This document shows, one piece after another, positions 44,936 to 53,836 of a DNA stretch of 64,000 bases. The translations under genes were made by a program, and so were the position numbers. Numbering within the stretch: the stretch's first letter is position 1; each line of letters opens with the position of its first letter. A model generated the notes under the pieces. The model had not been told where the DNA came from. It saw only the letters and a list, made by a program, of their open reading frames with translations, and did not search any database. The DNA is from Pleomorphochaeta sp. (lineage in GTDB: Bacteria > Spirochaetota > Spirochaetia > Sphaerochaetales > Sphaerochaetaceae): positions 174,754 through 238,753 of the forward strand of contig JAQQAS010000037.1 in NCBI GenBank assembly GCA_028532815.1. Reading direction: 5' to 3'.

Positions 44936-47530
44936 GTGGATTTAGATAATAATAATATAAATGAAGAAGGAATAAGTATCTCTGAATTATGGGAGATTTT
45001 TAAAGCTAGATTTACTTGGTTTATAACAACATTAATTTTAGTAGTTGTTGCTGCTATTATTTATCTTCAATATGTAATACCTCAGTACTCTTCTACTGTA
45101 ACTGTTTTAGTAGAACCTATTACAACATCTTCTTCTCTAGATGATTTGATGCTGTCTAATCTTAGTTCTAGTTCTTCCAAAATTTCAACAGAAGTTGAAC
45201 TTTTAAAAAGTAGAACAAATATTGATGCAGCTTTAGATCTTTTAGATTTAAGTGAATATAAAGATTCAGTTGGAATTCCATATAGCGAATTTTATACAAT
45301 AGGTCCAGAAAGTGATGCGATTTCTGTCTCTTCTGTAAAAGATACAAAATTAGTTTCTATTTCTGTAACTGATGAAAATCCTAGATTTGCAGCAGACTTT
45401 GCAAATGCTTTATCTGTAAGTTATGATAATTTATTAACAAAAATTGCAAAAAATTCTAAAACATCCCAAAGAGAATTCTTAGAGCAACAAATTCCAATTA
45501 ACGAAGAGGAATTGAAAGAAGCTTCAGATAAATTGAGTGACTATAAAGAAGAATCTGGTGTTTTACAACTAACAGAAAAATCTACAATGTTAGTTGAACA
45601 AATCTCATATTATGAACTAAGAAAAGAACCTTTAAATTTACAAAAAATTGAAGCTAATAGTAAAATTGAATCAATATATTCTAATCTCTTAGAAGAAAAT
45701 ATAACTCTTCCAAGTGCTAAAGAATTAACAAGCGATGCTTCTTTCAAAAAACTAATTGAAGCCTATTCAATCAGTGAAGCTGAATTAATAATGTATGAAG
45801 CTGTAAATGCTTCTACAGTTTCAGATAGCTCAATGTTACTAGGTTCAAGAACTAGTGAACTAAATAGCACTCTGTCTTCCATTTCAAAACAAATGTTAGA
45901 TAATATTAATCAAAAATTAAAAAAATATTCTAATTCAGATATTCTGGTATCAGCTATGTTAAATGAATACGGAAGAGCTGTTTTAACCTCTGAAATTTGT
46001 GATATTGGTTTAGATGTATTAAACAAAAGAAGTGAACAATTTAATGAAGAGTTAGATCAACTACCTATTATTGAAAGAAAGGTTGTTGAACTACAAAGAG
46101 ACGTTACTGTTTTACAACAAATTGGTGTTCAACTTAGAACAATGCTTGAAGAAGTAAAGCTTGTTGAAGCTGCTGTTACTGGAAATGTAACTCTAGTTGA
46201 TAAAGCTATTGTGCCTGAAAAACCTGTAAGTCCAAATAAATTGTTAATTTTAGCTGTATCTATTTTATTAGGTGCTGCTTTAGGCTTCTTATTAGCTTTA
46301 GTTGTTGATATGGCAGATAATACTATTAAGACAACAGAACAAGTTAGAAAAATATTAAAGAATACAAAAATACCATTACTTGGGTGGATTCCTTTAGTAA
46401 AAGATAAAACCTTAAATCCAAGTGGTAAGAAAAATATTGGTTATAAAAATTTATCAGTATATGAAGATCCAATTGCTTTTGAAAGTGAAAAATATATGGC
46501 AATTGTTTCTAATATTATTTACTCTGGCGAAGTTGGAAAAAATAGAAGTATTACAGTTACCTCTTGTGATGTAAGTGAAGGTAAGAGCACTTTAGTTGCA
46601 AATATGGCTCTCTGTTTAGCTAATATGGGAAGTAGAGTATTATTGGTTGATGGAGATTTTAGAATGCCATCAATTGAAGCTAAATTTGGTTATTCTAGAG
46701 CTAAAGTAGGGTTAGTTAATTTAATTCAAGAACATGATGTTAAATTAGAAGATATCGTATTACAACCAATAGATGATATGCCTTTACTTCATCTCTTGCC
46801 ACCTGGTAGATTGCCTCTTGTTCCAATTGCAATTTTAACTAATCCAAAAATGGATTACTTAAATTCTTTAATTGGACCATATTATGATTACATCTTAATA
46901 GATGCACCACCACTTGAATATGCTTCAGAAGTTATGACTTTTGGTGAAAGATTTGATTCATTAGTTATTAATGTTAGAGCAAATGTTACTACAAAACCAG
47001 CTTTAAAAACTTTACTACAATCTTTAAATAGAGTTGAAAGTAAAATTTCTGGTGTTGTTTTAAATGCTTGTTTACCGAAAGATGCAGAAACAACAGCTAA
47101 TGTAAGCTCTAAGTATGGTTATGGGTATGGAAGTAAATATGGTAGTAAATATTTCTATGGTTCTGAAAAAACAAAGAATAATAGAGCTATTACTTCAAGA
47201 CATAAGGCTATTAGAGTATATAAACAAAGTTTACGTTATAGAAAAATTAGAGATACAGATTGGCAAAAGAATAGATCTTCAGCACCAATTGCAAATATTA
47301 AGAGCAATTTGAAAAACCCTGAAGACTTTAGTTCAACTGTATTAAAAACTTCATACAAAACAACTAATGAAGTAAATTATGATGATATATTGGATTTCTT
47401 AGAAAACGATCCACTAGCAAGTGGAAAACCTGATCAAAAGGATACTCCTTCTAAAGATTCAGCTAATAAAGAAAATCAAAAACCAAAGGAAAATAAGAAT
47501 AATAAAAAGGAAGATGAAACAAAAGCTTAA
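44936..47530 (+). CDS. Wzz-type chain-length regulator fused to bacterial tyrosine kinase (BY-kinase)
   Basis: An 864-residue inner-membrane protein that drives polysaccharide polymerisation and export. The Wzz domain is bounded by two membrane helices (about residues 24-46 and 430-455) with a coiled periplasmic part. The cytoplasmic kinase has Walker A SCDVSEGKST (about 543-552), Walker A' VLLVDGDFRMP (about 575) and Walker B YILIDAPPLEY (about 652). A Tyr cluster (YGYGYGSKYGSKYFYG, about 728-743) is followed by an unusual 120-residue basic tail ending in Lys/Glu repeats. GTG start with GGAG upstream. The only partner here is the Wza-like gene. Confidence 0.9.
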   Translation: MDLDNNNINEEGISISELWEIFKARFTWFITTLILVVVAAIIYLQYVIPQYSSTVTVLVEPITTSSSLDDLMLSNLSSSSSKISTEVELLKSRTNIDAALDLLDLSEYKDSVGIPYSEFYTIGPESDAISVSSVKDTKLVSISVTDENPRFAADFANALSVSYDNLLTKIAKNSKTSQREFLEQQIPINEEELKEASDKLSDYKEESGVLQLTEKSTMLVEQISYYELRKEPLNLQKIEANSKIESIYSNLLEENITLPSAKELTSDASFKKLIEAYSISEAELIMYEAVNASTVSDSSMLLGSRTSELNSTLSSISKQMLDNINQKLKKYSNSDILVSAMLNEYGRAVLTSEICDIGLDVLNKRSEQFNEELDQLPIIERKVVELQRDVTVLQQIGVQLRTMLEEVKLVEAAVTGNVTLVDKAIVPEKPVSPNKLLILAVSILLGAALGFLLALVVDMADNTIKTTEQVRKILKNTKIPLLGWIPLVKDKTLNPSGKKNIGYKNLSVYEDPIAFESEKYMAIVSNIIYSGEVGKNRSITVTSCDVSEGKSTLVANMALCLANMGSRVLLVDGDFRMPSIEAKFGYSRAKVGLVNLIQEHDVKLEDIVLQPIDDMPLLHLLPPGRLPLVPIAILTNPKMDYLNSLIGPYYDYILIDAPPLEYASEVMTFGERFDSLVINVRANVTTKPALKTLLQSLNRVESKISGVVLNACLPKDAETTANVSSKYGYGYGSKYGSKYFYGSEKTKNNRAITSRHKAIRVYKQSLRYRKIRDTDWQKNRSSAPIANIKSNLKNPEDFSSTVLKTSYKTTNEVNYDDILDFLENDPLASGKPDQKDTPSKDSANKENQKPKENKNNKKEDETKA

Positions 47531-47592
47531 TAATTGTTAATGTTATAAAAAGTTAAAAACTAAAAATTTTATTTATTTTTAATTTACAACTC

Positions 47593-47619
47593 TTGATATT
47601 CTCCTCTTTTTTTTATAAT
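47593..47619 (+). promoter_or_regulatory. Promoter of the pyrimidine operon
   Basis: TTGATA (47593-47598), 15-bp spacer, perfect TATAAT (47614-47619); CTTGAT with a 16-bp spacer is an alternative. The start near 47626 gives about 34 nt before the leader ORF. Confidence 0.65.
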
Positions 47620-47659
47620 ATTAAAAAAATTTGGATTAAGAAAATAACAGGAGTAGTTT

Positions 47660-47737
47660 ATGAACATAATAAAGCACTTATATCTCAGAAAATATAAGAA
47701 TTTAGCTACTACTTCTATTTATTTATTTATTATATAA
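47660..47737 (+). CDS. Pyrimidine operon leader peptide (PyrL-like)
   Basis: A 25-codon ORF starting MNIIKHLYLR and ending ATTSIYLFII, with its own CAGGAG ribosome-binding site 7 nt upstream. Its last ten codons form a U-rich stretch, and its stop codon overlaps the first base of an intrinsic terminator. This is the layout of enterobacterial pyrL before pyrBI: low UTP slows RNA polymerase in the U-rich stretch, the ribosome catches up, blocks the hairpin and lets the operon be read. The protein sequence is unrelated to E. coli PyrL; the role is inferred from architecture. Confidence 0.7.
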   Translation: MNIIKHLYLRKYKNLATTSIYLFII

Positions 47738-47767
47738 AATCAGTCTTTTTTAGACTGATTTTTTTTT
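47736..47767 (+). terminator. Attenuator hairpin of the pyrimidine operon
   Basis: Perfect 10-bp stem AAAATCAGTC / GACTGATTTT (47736-47745, 47753-47762), loop TTTTTTA, followed by five more T. It begins at the leader peptide stop and ends 14 nt before the pyrBI start, so it can act only as an attenuator. Confidence 0.88.
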
Positions 47768-47781
47768 GTGAGGAGCTAAAT

Positions 47782-49374
47782 GTGGAAAATTTCTTTGTAG
47801 GTAGATCTTTGTGTGTTATTGATGATTTTAATATCAATGAGAGAGCATTTTTATTTGAAAAGGTAAAAACATTAAAAAAGGCAATGGGAGAAAATGATAA
47901 GAAAGTTCTAGATGAATTTAGAATTAATGATCCTGACTTTGGGATTTATGAAGTTTTCTTAGAAGACTCAACTAGAACTAAAGAATCATTTAGAAATGCA
48001 GCTAAATTTCATTTAACAAAAGTAAGTGAATTAGTAGCTTCAAATTCATCTTTTAACAAAGGTGAAAGTTATAGTGATACATTCAATACTTTAGCAGGGT
48101 ATTCAAACTCAATTTTTATAATCAGAAGTAAAGTTGAAGGAGTTTGTGCTCACTTAGAAAATCAATGTGCTCAATTTGCTAAAAGAAATGAATTGGCAAG
48201 AAAACCTTCATTTATTAACGCAGGAGATGGTAAACATGAACATCCAACTCAAGAGTTATTAGATGAATATACTTTCTTAGAAGATAATAACTTTAATTAT
48301 GATGAAATTCACTTAGCTTTAGTTGGAGATTTATTTCATGGAAGAACAGTTCACTCAAAAGCTAATGGTTTAAAACTATTTAAAAAAGTTAAAATAGATT
48401 TAGTAGCTCCAGTCGAATTAGCTATGCCTGAAACATATTTAAATACAATGAAAGAAAATGGCTTTGATGTAACAATTTACTCCTCAATTGAAGAATACTT
48501 AGAAAGTGGTAAAGTTGCTAATAAATGGTATTTTACTCGTCCACAATTAGAGAGAATGGGAGAACAAATATTAAAGAGACAAGCCCAACTTAGAGCTTCA
48601 ATTACATTTAGAAAGGAATTTTTAACTAAATTGCCAGAAAATACAAAATTCTATCATCCACTTCCTCGCCATAAACTAACACCAACAATTCCAACATTCT
48701 TAGATAAAACCTCTTTAAACGGATGGGAAAAACAATCCATTAATGGAATGTATGTTAGAATAGTTTTATTAGGTATGTTAGGAGGAGCCTTAGGTAAAGA
48801 TTTTGATGAAACTCTTGCAAAAAAAGAAAGCTATATCGATGAAGAATATATTTTTAAAATTGATGCTAAAAATAAAACAAAGAAGAAGAAAGATTACAGT
48901 GAAGGAGTTAATCCAATAGACAATGGAATAGTTATTGACCATATTTGTAAAGGTGATAGCCCGAAAGAAATTAGAGAACACATGGCCCTAATTAGTAAAA
49001 TAATTGAACTTGATGATGAGAGAGGCGGAGAGTGGGTAAGTTGTGGTTCAGATAATAAATACAAAGGAATATTATTTAGACCTGGAACTAAAACATTTAC
49101 AAGAAAAGAGCTAAAACGTCTTGCTGCAATAGCTCCAGGATGTACTCTAAATATTATAAAAGACCATATAGTAGTAGAAAAATATAGAACAACAATGCCC
49201 CCAAGAATTTATAACTTTGAAAACTTATGTTGTAAAAATGAAGCATGTATATCTAATCCTAGCCAAGGTGAAGGTGTTGAAGCTATGTTCTATAGAACCA
49301 AAGATCATAAATTTATTTGTAGTTATTGTGGAAAAGCCCATAGCTTTAAAGAAATTTTTAAAACTAATAATTAA
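47782..49374 (+). CDS. pyrBI: Aspartate carbamoyltransferase, fused catalytic and regulatory chains
   Basis: Makes carbamoyl aspartate, the committed step of UMP synthesis. The 530-residue chain joins a PyrB domain (residues 1 to about 350, with EDSTRTKESFRNAAKFH and HPTQELLDEYTF) to a PyrI domain (about 375-530) that ends in a zinc site, Cys-Cys-x4-Cys plus CSYC. Such fusions are known in spirochaetes and Thermotogales and should carry built-in nucleotide control. The start is GTG at 47782: GAGGAG is suitably placed, while the overlapping ATG at 47780 reaches a stop after six codons. Confidence 0.93.
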   Translation: MENFFVGRSLCVIDDFNINERAFLFEKVKTLKKAMGENDKKVLDEFRINDPDFGIYEVFLEDSTRTKESFRNAAKFHLTKVSELVASNSSFNKGESYSDTFNTLAGYSNSIFIIRSKVEGVCAHLENQCAQFAKRNELARKPSFINAGDGKHEHPTQELLDEYTFLEDNNFNYDEIHLALVGDLFHGRTVHSKANGLKLFKKVKIDLVAPVELAMPETYLNTMKENGFDVTIYSSIEEYLESGKVANKWYFTRPQLERMGEQILKRQAQLRASITFRKEFLTKLPENTKFYHPLPRHKLTPTIPTFLDKTSLNGWEKQSINGMYVRIVLLGMLGGALGKDFDETLAKKESYIDEEYIFKIDAKNKTKKKKDYSEGVNPIDNGIVIDHICKGDSPKEIREHMALISKIIELDDERGGEWVSCGSDNKYKGILFRPGTKTFTRKELKRLAAIAPGCTLNIIKDHIVVEKYRTTMPPRIYNFENLCCKNEACISNPSQGEGVEAMFYRTKDHKFICSYCGKAHSFKEIFKTNN

Positions 49375-49384
49375 GGAAATTAAA

Positions 49385-50083
49385 ATGAAAAAAGTTGATG
49401 AAATTAAAAAAGAAGTAGCAAACCAACTAGCAGATATTGCTTTAGAACTAGGAGCTATTAAGCTTCAAGTTAGTGACCCATTCACTTGGGCTAGTGGCTA
49501 CAGAATGCCTATATACAATGATAATAGAAAACTATTAGCAAGTCCAAAGGCAAGATTGTTAATTGCAACTGCTTTTGAAAAGATTTGTGTAGCTTTAGAT
49601 TTTGATCCAGAAAATATAGCAGGAACAGCAACAGCAGGAATTCCTCACGCTACAACACTAGCTGATAAACTAAATAAAAGTTTAAGCTATGTTAGATCAT
49701 CATCTAAAGACCATGGTTTAAATCAAAAAATTGAAGGTTTAGGTGCATCTAGAAGCTATGAAGGTAAGAGTGTTTTATTAATTGAAGATTTAATTTCTAC
49801 AGGAGGCTCTTCTATAAAAGCTGTTAAAGCTATAGTTGAAGCTGATGGAGTTTGTCCTTACACCTTAGCAATTTTTACATATGGTCTAGAAGCTTCTAAA
49901 ACAGCTTTTGAATCTTTAGATCCAAAATGTGAATACATTTCAATTTTAGATTACGATACTATGGTACAAAGAGCCCTTGAAATCAAATATATAAATGAAG
50001 ATGAAGCCCTTGCATTAAATCAATGGAGAGAAGATCCTTTTTCATGGGGAATTAATCGCGGATTTGAAAGAGTTAGCAAGTAG
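49385..50083 (+). CDS. pyrE: Orotate phosphoribosyltransferase
   Basis: Joins orotate to PRPP to give OMP. 232 residues. The PRPP loop is LLIEDLISTGGSS near residue 135, preceded by AGTATAGIPHATTLAD and YVRSSSKDHG, as in PyrE. I place the start at 49385, with AAGGAAAT upstream and a normal N-terminus (MKKVDEIKKEV). The longer frame back to 49217 would run inside pyrBI. It lies 10 bp after pyrBI. Confidence 0.94.
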   Translation: MKKVDEIKKEVANQLADIALELGAIKLQVSDPFTWASGYRMPIYNDNRKLLASPKARLLIATAFEKICVALDFDPENIAGTATAGIPHATTLADKLNKSLSYVRSSSKDHGLNQKIEGLGASRSYEGKSVLLIEDLISTGGSSIKAVKAIVEADGVCPYTLAIFTYGLEASKTAFESLDPKCEYISILDYDTMVQRALEIKYINEDEALALNQWREDPFSWGINRGFERVSK

Positions 50084-50091
50084 GAGAGATA

Positions 50092-50955
50092 ATGAATTAT
50101 TTAGAAAAACTAGAAGAAAGTGCAAAATTAGTTAAAAACATTACATGCATGGGATTAGATCCAAAAGTTGAAGTATTACCAAAATCAGATAAAAGTCTTA
50201 GAGAATTACTAAATGATTATTTTTATACATTATTTAGAAGAATGAGCTTATCAGGATTAATTCCAGCAGCTTTTAAACCAAATATTGGATATTATCAATC
50301 ATTAGATAAACCTAGAGATGAAAACTTTGAAGGATCTTTAGCTTTATGTGATGTATTAGATTTATTAGATAATTTCTTTCCATCTATTCCAGTTATTCTC
50401 GATTCAAAAAGAGGAGATATTGCAAGAAGTAGTTTAAATTATGCAATTGAAGCTTTTGATTGTTGGAAATGTGATGCAACTACAGTTTCTCCTTATATGG
50501 GAAGTGATTCAGTTTCTCCTTTCCAAGTAGAAAATAAAGGTTTATATGTTTTAAATAGAACAAGTAATCCAGGTGGAAAAGACTTACAAAATCTAGTATG
50601 TGATAATGATTTACCACTATATTTAGAAGTAAGTAAAAAAATAGTAGAATGGAGTGAAAAAACACCAGGAATTGGAGCTGTAGTTGGTGCTACTTCAATG
50701 AAGGAATTATCTGATATAACTCAATACTACAGTGATAAAAATATTCCAATGTTAATTCCAGGAGTTGGCTCTCAAGGTGGAAGTGCAACAGAAGTAATTA
50801 AGAGCTTAAGAAGTGCAAACTACCCACTTTATTTAGCAAGAATTAATAGTTCAAGTGGATTAACACATCCTTGGAAAAAAGATCACGCACCAGAAAACTG
50901 GTTAGATTTGTGTACAAAACAAATTAAAGAATTAATTGAAGAGACAGCAATATAA
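50092..50955 (+). CDS. pyrF: Orotidine 5'-phosphate decarboxylase, subfamily 2
   Basis: Converts OMP to UMP. The 287-residue length and motif order place it in the longer subfamily 2 (type found in mycobacteria and many others). The catalytic DSKRGDIARSS lies at about residues 104-114 and FKPNIGYYQS near 62. The late SQGGSATEVIKS phosphate region is present. Gap to pyrE is 8 bp with GGAGAG. Confidence 0.93.
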   Translation: MNYLEKLEESAKLVKNITCMGLDPKVEVLPKSDKSLRELLNDYFYTLFRRMSLSGLIPAAFKPNIGYYQSLDKPRDENFEGSLALCDVLDLLDNFFPSIPVILDSKRGDIARSSLNYAIEAFDCWKCDATTVSPYMGSDSVSPFQVENKGLYVLNRTSNPGGKDLQNLVCDNDLPLYLEVSKKIVEWSEKTPGIGAVVGATSMKELSDITQYYSDKNIPMLIPGVGSQGGSATEVIKSLRSANYPLYLARINSSSGLTHPWKKDHAPENWLDLCTKQIKELIEETAI

Positions 50956-50958
50956 AAA

Positions 50959-52665
50959 ATGAAAAAAACATTATTTGAAACATTGTATAAGAACCATACA
51001 AAAGAGAACCCAGACCTTTATTTATCAACAGTAAGTGGGGTAATTACCACAAATAGAAATATTATTAACTTCGTAGATAAAAAAGTTAAAGAAATTGATA
51101 TTATCACAACTAAAAGTTACCAAGTTACACCTAATTTAGGAAACCGTGAACCAATAGTTTGTGAAGTTGAGACTGGTAACTTTGGAAATTCTGTTGGGCT
51201 TAGAAATCCTGGTTTAGATAAAGCCATCGTTGATGTAAAGAAATTAAGAGAAGATAAAATAGAAGCTTTCTTAAACGTAAGCGTATCAGCTAATACAATA
51301 GAAGATTTTATAACTCTATGTAGAGCTTTTAATAAAATTGCTGATTCAATAGAATTAAACTTTTCTTGTCCACATGCTTCTAAAGGCTTTGGCTCTTCAA
51401 TAGGTTGTGATTTAAATATTGCAAGTACTTATGTTAAGGAAATAAAAGAAGCTATAAAAGACTTTGAAAGCTTATTATTTATAAAGCTAACTCCTAATGT
51501 TGATAATATTGGAGAAATTGCTAAAGCTTGTATAGATAATGGTGCAGATGGCATTGTTGCAATAAATACAGTAGGGCCTGTAGTTCACATAGATCCTGTT
51601 TCAAAAACACCTATTTTGCAAAATAAATTAGGTGGAAAAGGTGGTAAAAGTGGAACTTGGGTTTATCAAAGAGCATTAGAGTGTGTAAAAGAAATTAGAG
51701 CTTCTATTGGTGATGACCCACTATTAATTGGGATGGGTGGAGTAGATAACGGCCTTAAAGCTAAAGAAATGGTAGAAGCCGGTTGTGATGCAATTGGAAT
51801 TGGATCTGCTTTTGCTAGAGTTAAACAGCCTAATTGGAGTAACTACCTTTCATCAGTAAAAAAAGAATTTTCAACTTTAGAATTAACATCTGATTCTTAT
51901 CTAATTAAGAAAAGACAGATGGAATATAAGAAGATGCAAATAGTTTCAATTAAGTATCATGCAAAAGATACTATAATAATTGAATTAGATAAAAACTTTA
52001 AGTGTGAGGCTGGAGAGTTTGCCTTTTTATGGTTACCTGGAATTGGAGAAAAACCTTTCACTTTAGCAAATGATAAACCTGTAACTTTTGTAATAAAAAG
52101 AAGAGGTGAATTTACCAAAGCATTATGGGATTTAGAAGTTGGTGATTTTGTATATGTTCGTGGAATGTATGGTAAAACACTAGAAAATAAAAAAAGTAAA
52201 AATGCTTTATTAGTAGCTGGTGGAACAGGGGTTGCAGTACTTCCATCTTTATGTAGAAAACTTAAAGGAGAAGGAACTAATCTTAAAATCTTAGTTGGTA
52301 CTAGTGAAGAAAGAGAAAAAGATGCATTATTAGAATACGCACTAGCTCCTATGGGAGAATTTAAGTGTGTATATGATGAAGGTGTAGTTGCTAGAGTATT
52401 AAATGAAATAGATACTTTAGAAGTTCTTGATGATACTAATGCTTATTTAATTGGACCTGAAATATTTATGGCAACTGCAGCAAAGAAATTAATAGATAGA
52501 GGCTTTCAAAAAGAAAACATATATCTATCAATGGAAAAAAGTACAAGATGCGGTGTTGGCATGTGTGGCGAGTGTGTATGTGGAGAAGTTCTAACTTGTC
52601 AAAGTGGAACCTTTGTAGAATATACATATCTTGAAGAATATGCTCTAGAAACAATAAAGAGGTAA
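50959..52665 (+). CDS. pyrDK: Dihydroorotate dehydrogenase PyrD fused to electron-transfer subunit PyrK
   Basis: Oxidises dihydroorotate to orotate with electrons passed to NAD+. The 568-residue protein joins a class 1B-like PyrD (residues 1 to about 320, ELNFSCPHASKGFGS near 136, the flavin phosphate region GMGGVDNGLKAKEMVEAGCD near 260) to PyrK (about 325-568). PyrK has an FAD/NAD reductase fold (LVAGGTGVAVLPSL) and a [2Fe-2S] motif, CGVGMCGECVCGEVLTC. In typical operons pyrD and pyrK are separate genes. Intact; the start is an ATG 3 bp after pyrF with no strong ribosome-binding site, so coupling is likely. Confidence 0.92.
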   Translation: MKKTLFETLYKNHTKENPDLYLSTVSGVITTNRNIINFVDKKVKEIDIITTKSYQVTPNLGNREPIVCEVETGNFGNSVGLRNPGLDKAIVDVKKLREDKIEAFLNVSVSANTIEDFITLCRAFNKIADSIELNFSCPHASKGFGSSIGCDLNIASTYVKEIKEAIKDFESLLFIKLTPNVDNIGEIAKACIDNGADGIVAINTVGPVVHIDPVSKTPILQNKLGGKGGKSGTWVYQRALECVKEIRASIGDDPLLIGMGGVDNGLKAKEMVEAGCDAIGIGSAFARVKQPNWSNYLSSVKKEFSTLELTSDSYLIKKRQMEYKKMQIVSIKYHAKDTIIIELDKNFKCEAGEFAFLWLPGIGEKPFTLANDKPVTFVIKRRGEFTKALWDLEVGDFVYVRGMYGKTLENKKSKNALLVAGGTGVAVLPSLCRKLKGEGTNLKILVGTSEEREKDALLEYALAPMGEFKCVYDEGVVARVLNEIDTLEVLDDTNAYLIGPEIFMATAAKKLIDRGFQKENIYLSMEKSTRCGVGMCGECVCGEVLTCQSGTFVEYTYLEEYALETIKR

Positions 52666-52667
52666 TT

Positions 52668-53732
52668 ATGGTTGATCCCCATGTTCATTTAAGAGATTGG
52701 AATGACTCAAATAAAGAAACAATTTATCATGGATTAAAAGTTGCATATGATTGTGGAATTAATGAAGTATTTGATATGCCAAATACTAATCCTCCACTTA
52801 TAAGTCGTGAAGCAATTTTAGATAGATTGTCTTTAGCAAATGAAGCAATTATGAGATTGAATAAGAAAGATATATCTTATCATATTTATGCAGGGCTTAC
52901 TAAAGATCCTAAACAAATTACTCAAGTTGTGAGTGCTTACAATGAATTATTTCCATTAGTAATAGGATTAAAACTATTTGCTGGACACTCTACTGGTGGT
53001 ATGGGGATTATAAGTGATGAAGATCAACAATTAGTTTTTAATACCTTAGTAAAAGAGAATTACAAAGGTGTATTAACGATACATTGTGAAAAAGAATCCT
53101 TATTAGATAATTCTAAATTTAATAAAAAAGATTTAAGTACACAAAGTATTGCAAGAGCTAAAATAGCTGAAGTTGAGAGTATTAAAGATATAATTAATTT
53201 AGCAAAGACTTCTAAATTTGAAGGTACAATCCATGTTGCACATCTAAGTACAAAAGAAGGTCTTGAAATAATTGAGTGTGAAAAAGCAAAAGAAAATACC
53301 TTTAAACTTAGTTGTGCAGTAACAGCTCACCATGCTCTCTTAACAAAATTGGATGCAAATGAGAAGTCGTTTGCAAAAATGAATCCACCTCTTCGAGATG
53401 AAGAAGATAGATTAGCATTATTTAATGCACTATTAAATGGTGGTGTAGACTTTATAGAAAGTGATCATGCACCACATACATTAGAAGATAAACGTAAAGG
53501 AGCTAGTGGAGTTCCAGGTTTCTCGGGTACTTTACTACTAATTAAAGCCTTAATTGATAATGGGATTTCGAAATCACGAATTAAAGACTTGATGGGAAGA
53601 AATGTTTATAAAACATTTGATTTAGATCCAGATGGAGTTAACTTTAATATTAAAAGTGTTCCTAAGTTAAAAGAAATTTCACTTTTAGCTGCTAAGGAAT
53701 ATCCTTATGATGCTTTTATTTCATTGCGTTAA
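52668..53732 (+). CDS. pyrC: Dihydroorotase, short form
   Basis: Cyclises carbamoyl aspartate to dihydroorotate. The 354-residue amidohydrolase begins immediately at the metal motif (VDPHVHLRDW), without the 50-residue lead of typical class I enzymes. Other metal ligands appear in IHCEKE, HVAHLS and ESDHAPHT, where the Asp is catalytic. It is the last gene of the operon. No carAB (carbamoyl phosphate synthase) is present in the operon. Confidence 0.92.
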   Translation: MVDPHVHLRDWNDSNKETIYHGLKVAYDCGINEVFDMPNTNPPLISREAILDRLSLANEAIMRLNKKDISYHIYAGLTKDPKQITQVVSAYNELFPLVIGLKLFAGHSTGGMGIISDEDQQLVFNTLVKENYKGVLTIHCEKESLLDNSKFNKKDLSTQSIARAKIAEVESIKDIINLAKTSKFEGTIHVAHLSTKEGLEIIECEKAKENTFKLSCAVTAHHALLTKLDANEKSFAKMNPPLRDEEDRLALFNALLNGGVDFIESDHAPHTLEDKRKGASGVPGFSGTLLLIKALIDNGISKSRIKDLMGRNVYKTFDLDPDGVNFNIKSVPKLKEISLLAAKEYPYDAFISLR

Positions 53733-53775
53733 ATAAAACTACTTTAAAATCAAAACTGTACTCTTTGTATAAAAA

Positions 53776-53796
53776 AAAATACTATTTGAGTATTTT
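53776..53796 (+). terminator. Weak terminator after pyrC
   Basis: 8-bp stem AAAATACT / AGTATTTT (53776-53783, 53789-53796) with a five-base loop. The right part overlaps the next promoter's -35 box. Confidence 0.5.
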
Positions 53797-53813
53797 CTAT
53801 ACTCTGTTATAAT
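53786..53813 (+). promoter_or_regulatory. Promoter of the 53837 membrane protein gene
   Basis: TTGAGT (53786-53791), 16-bp spacer, perfect TATAAT (53808-53813), 23 bp before the start. Confidence 0.6.
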
Positions 53814-53836
53814 AGCTTTTAGATAAGGAGTTTAGT

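Noticed and set aside
49217..49384. Upstream extension of the pyrE frame
   Set aside because: It lies inside the end of pyrBI, has no ribosome-binding site, and homologues begin near the ATG at 49385.
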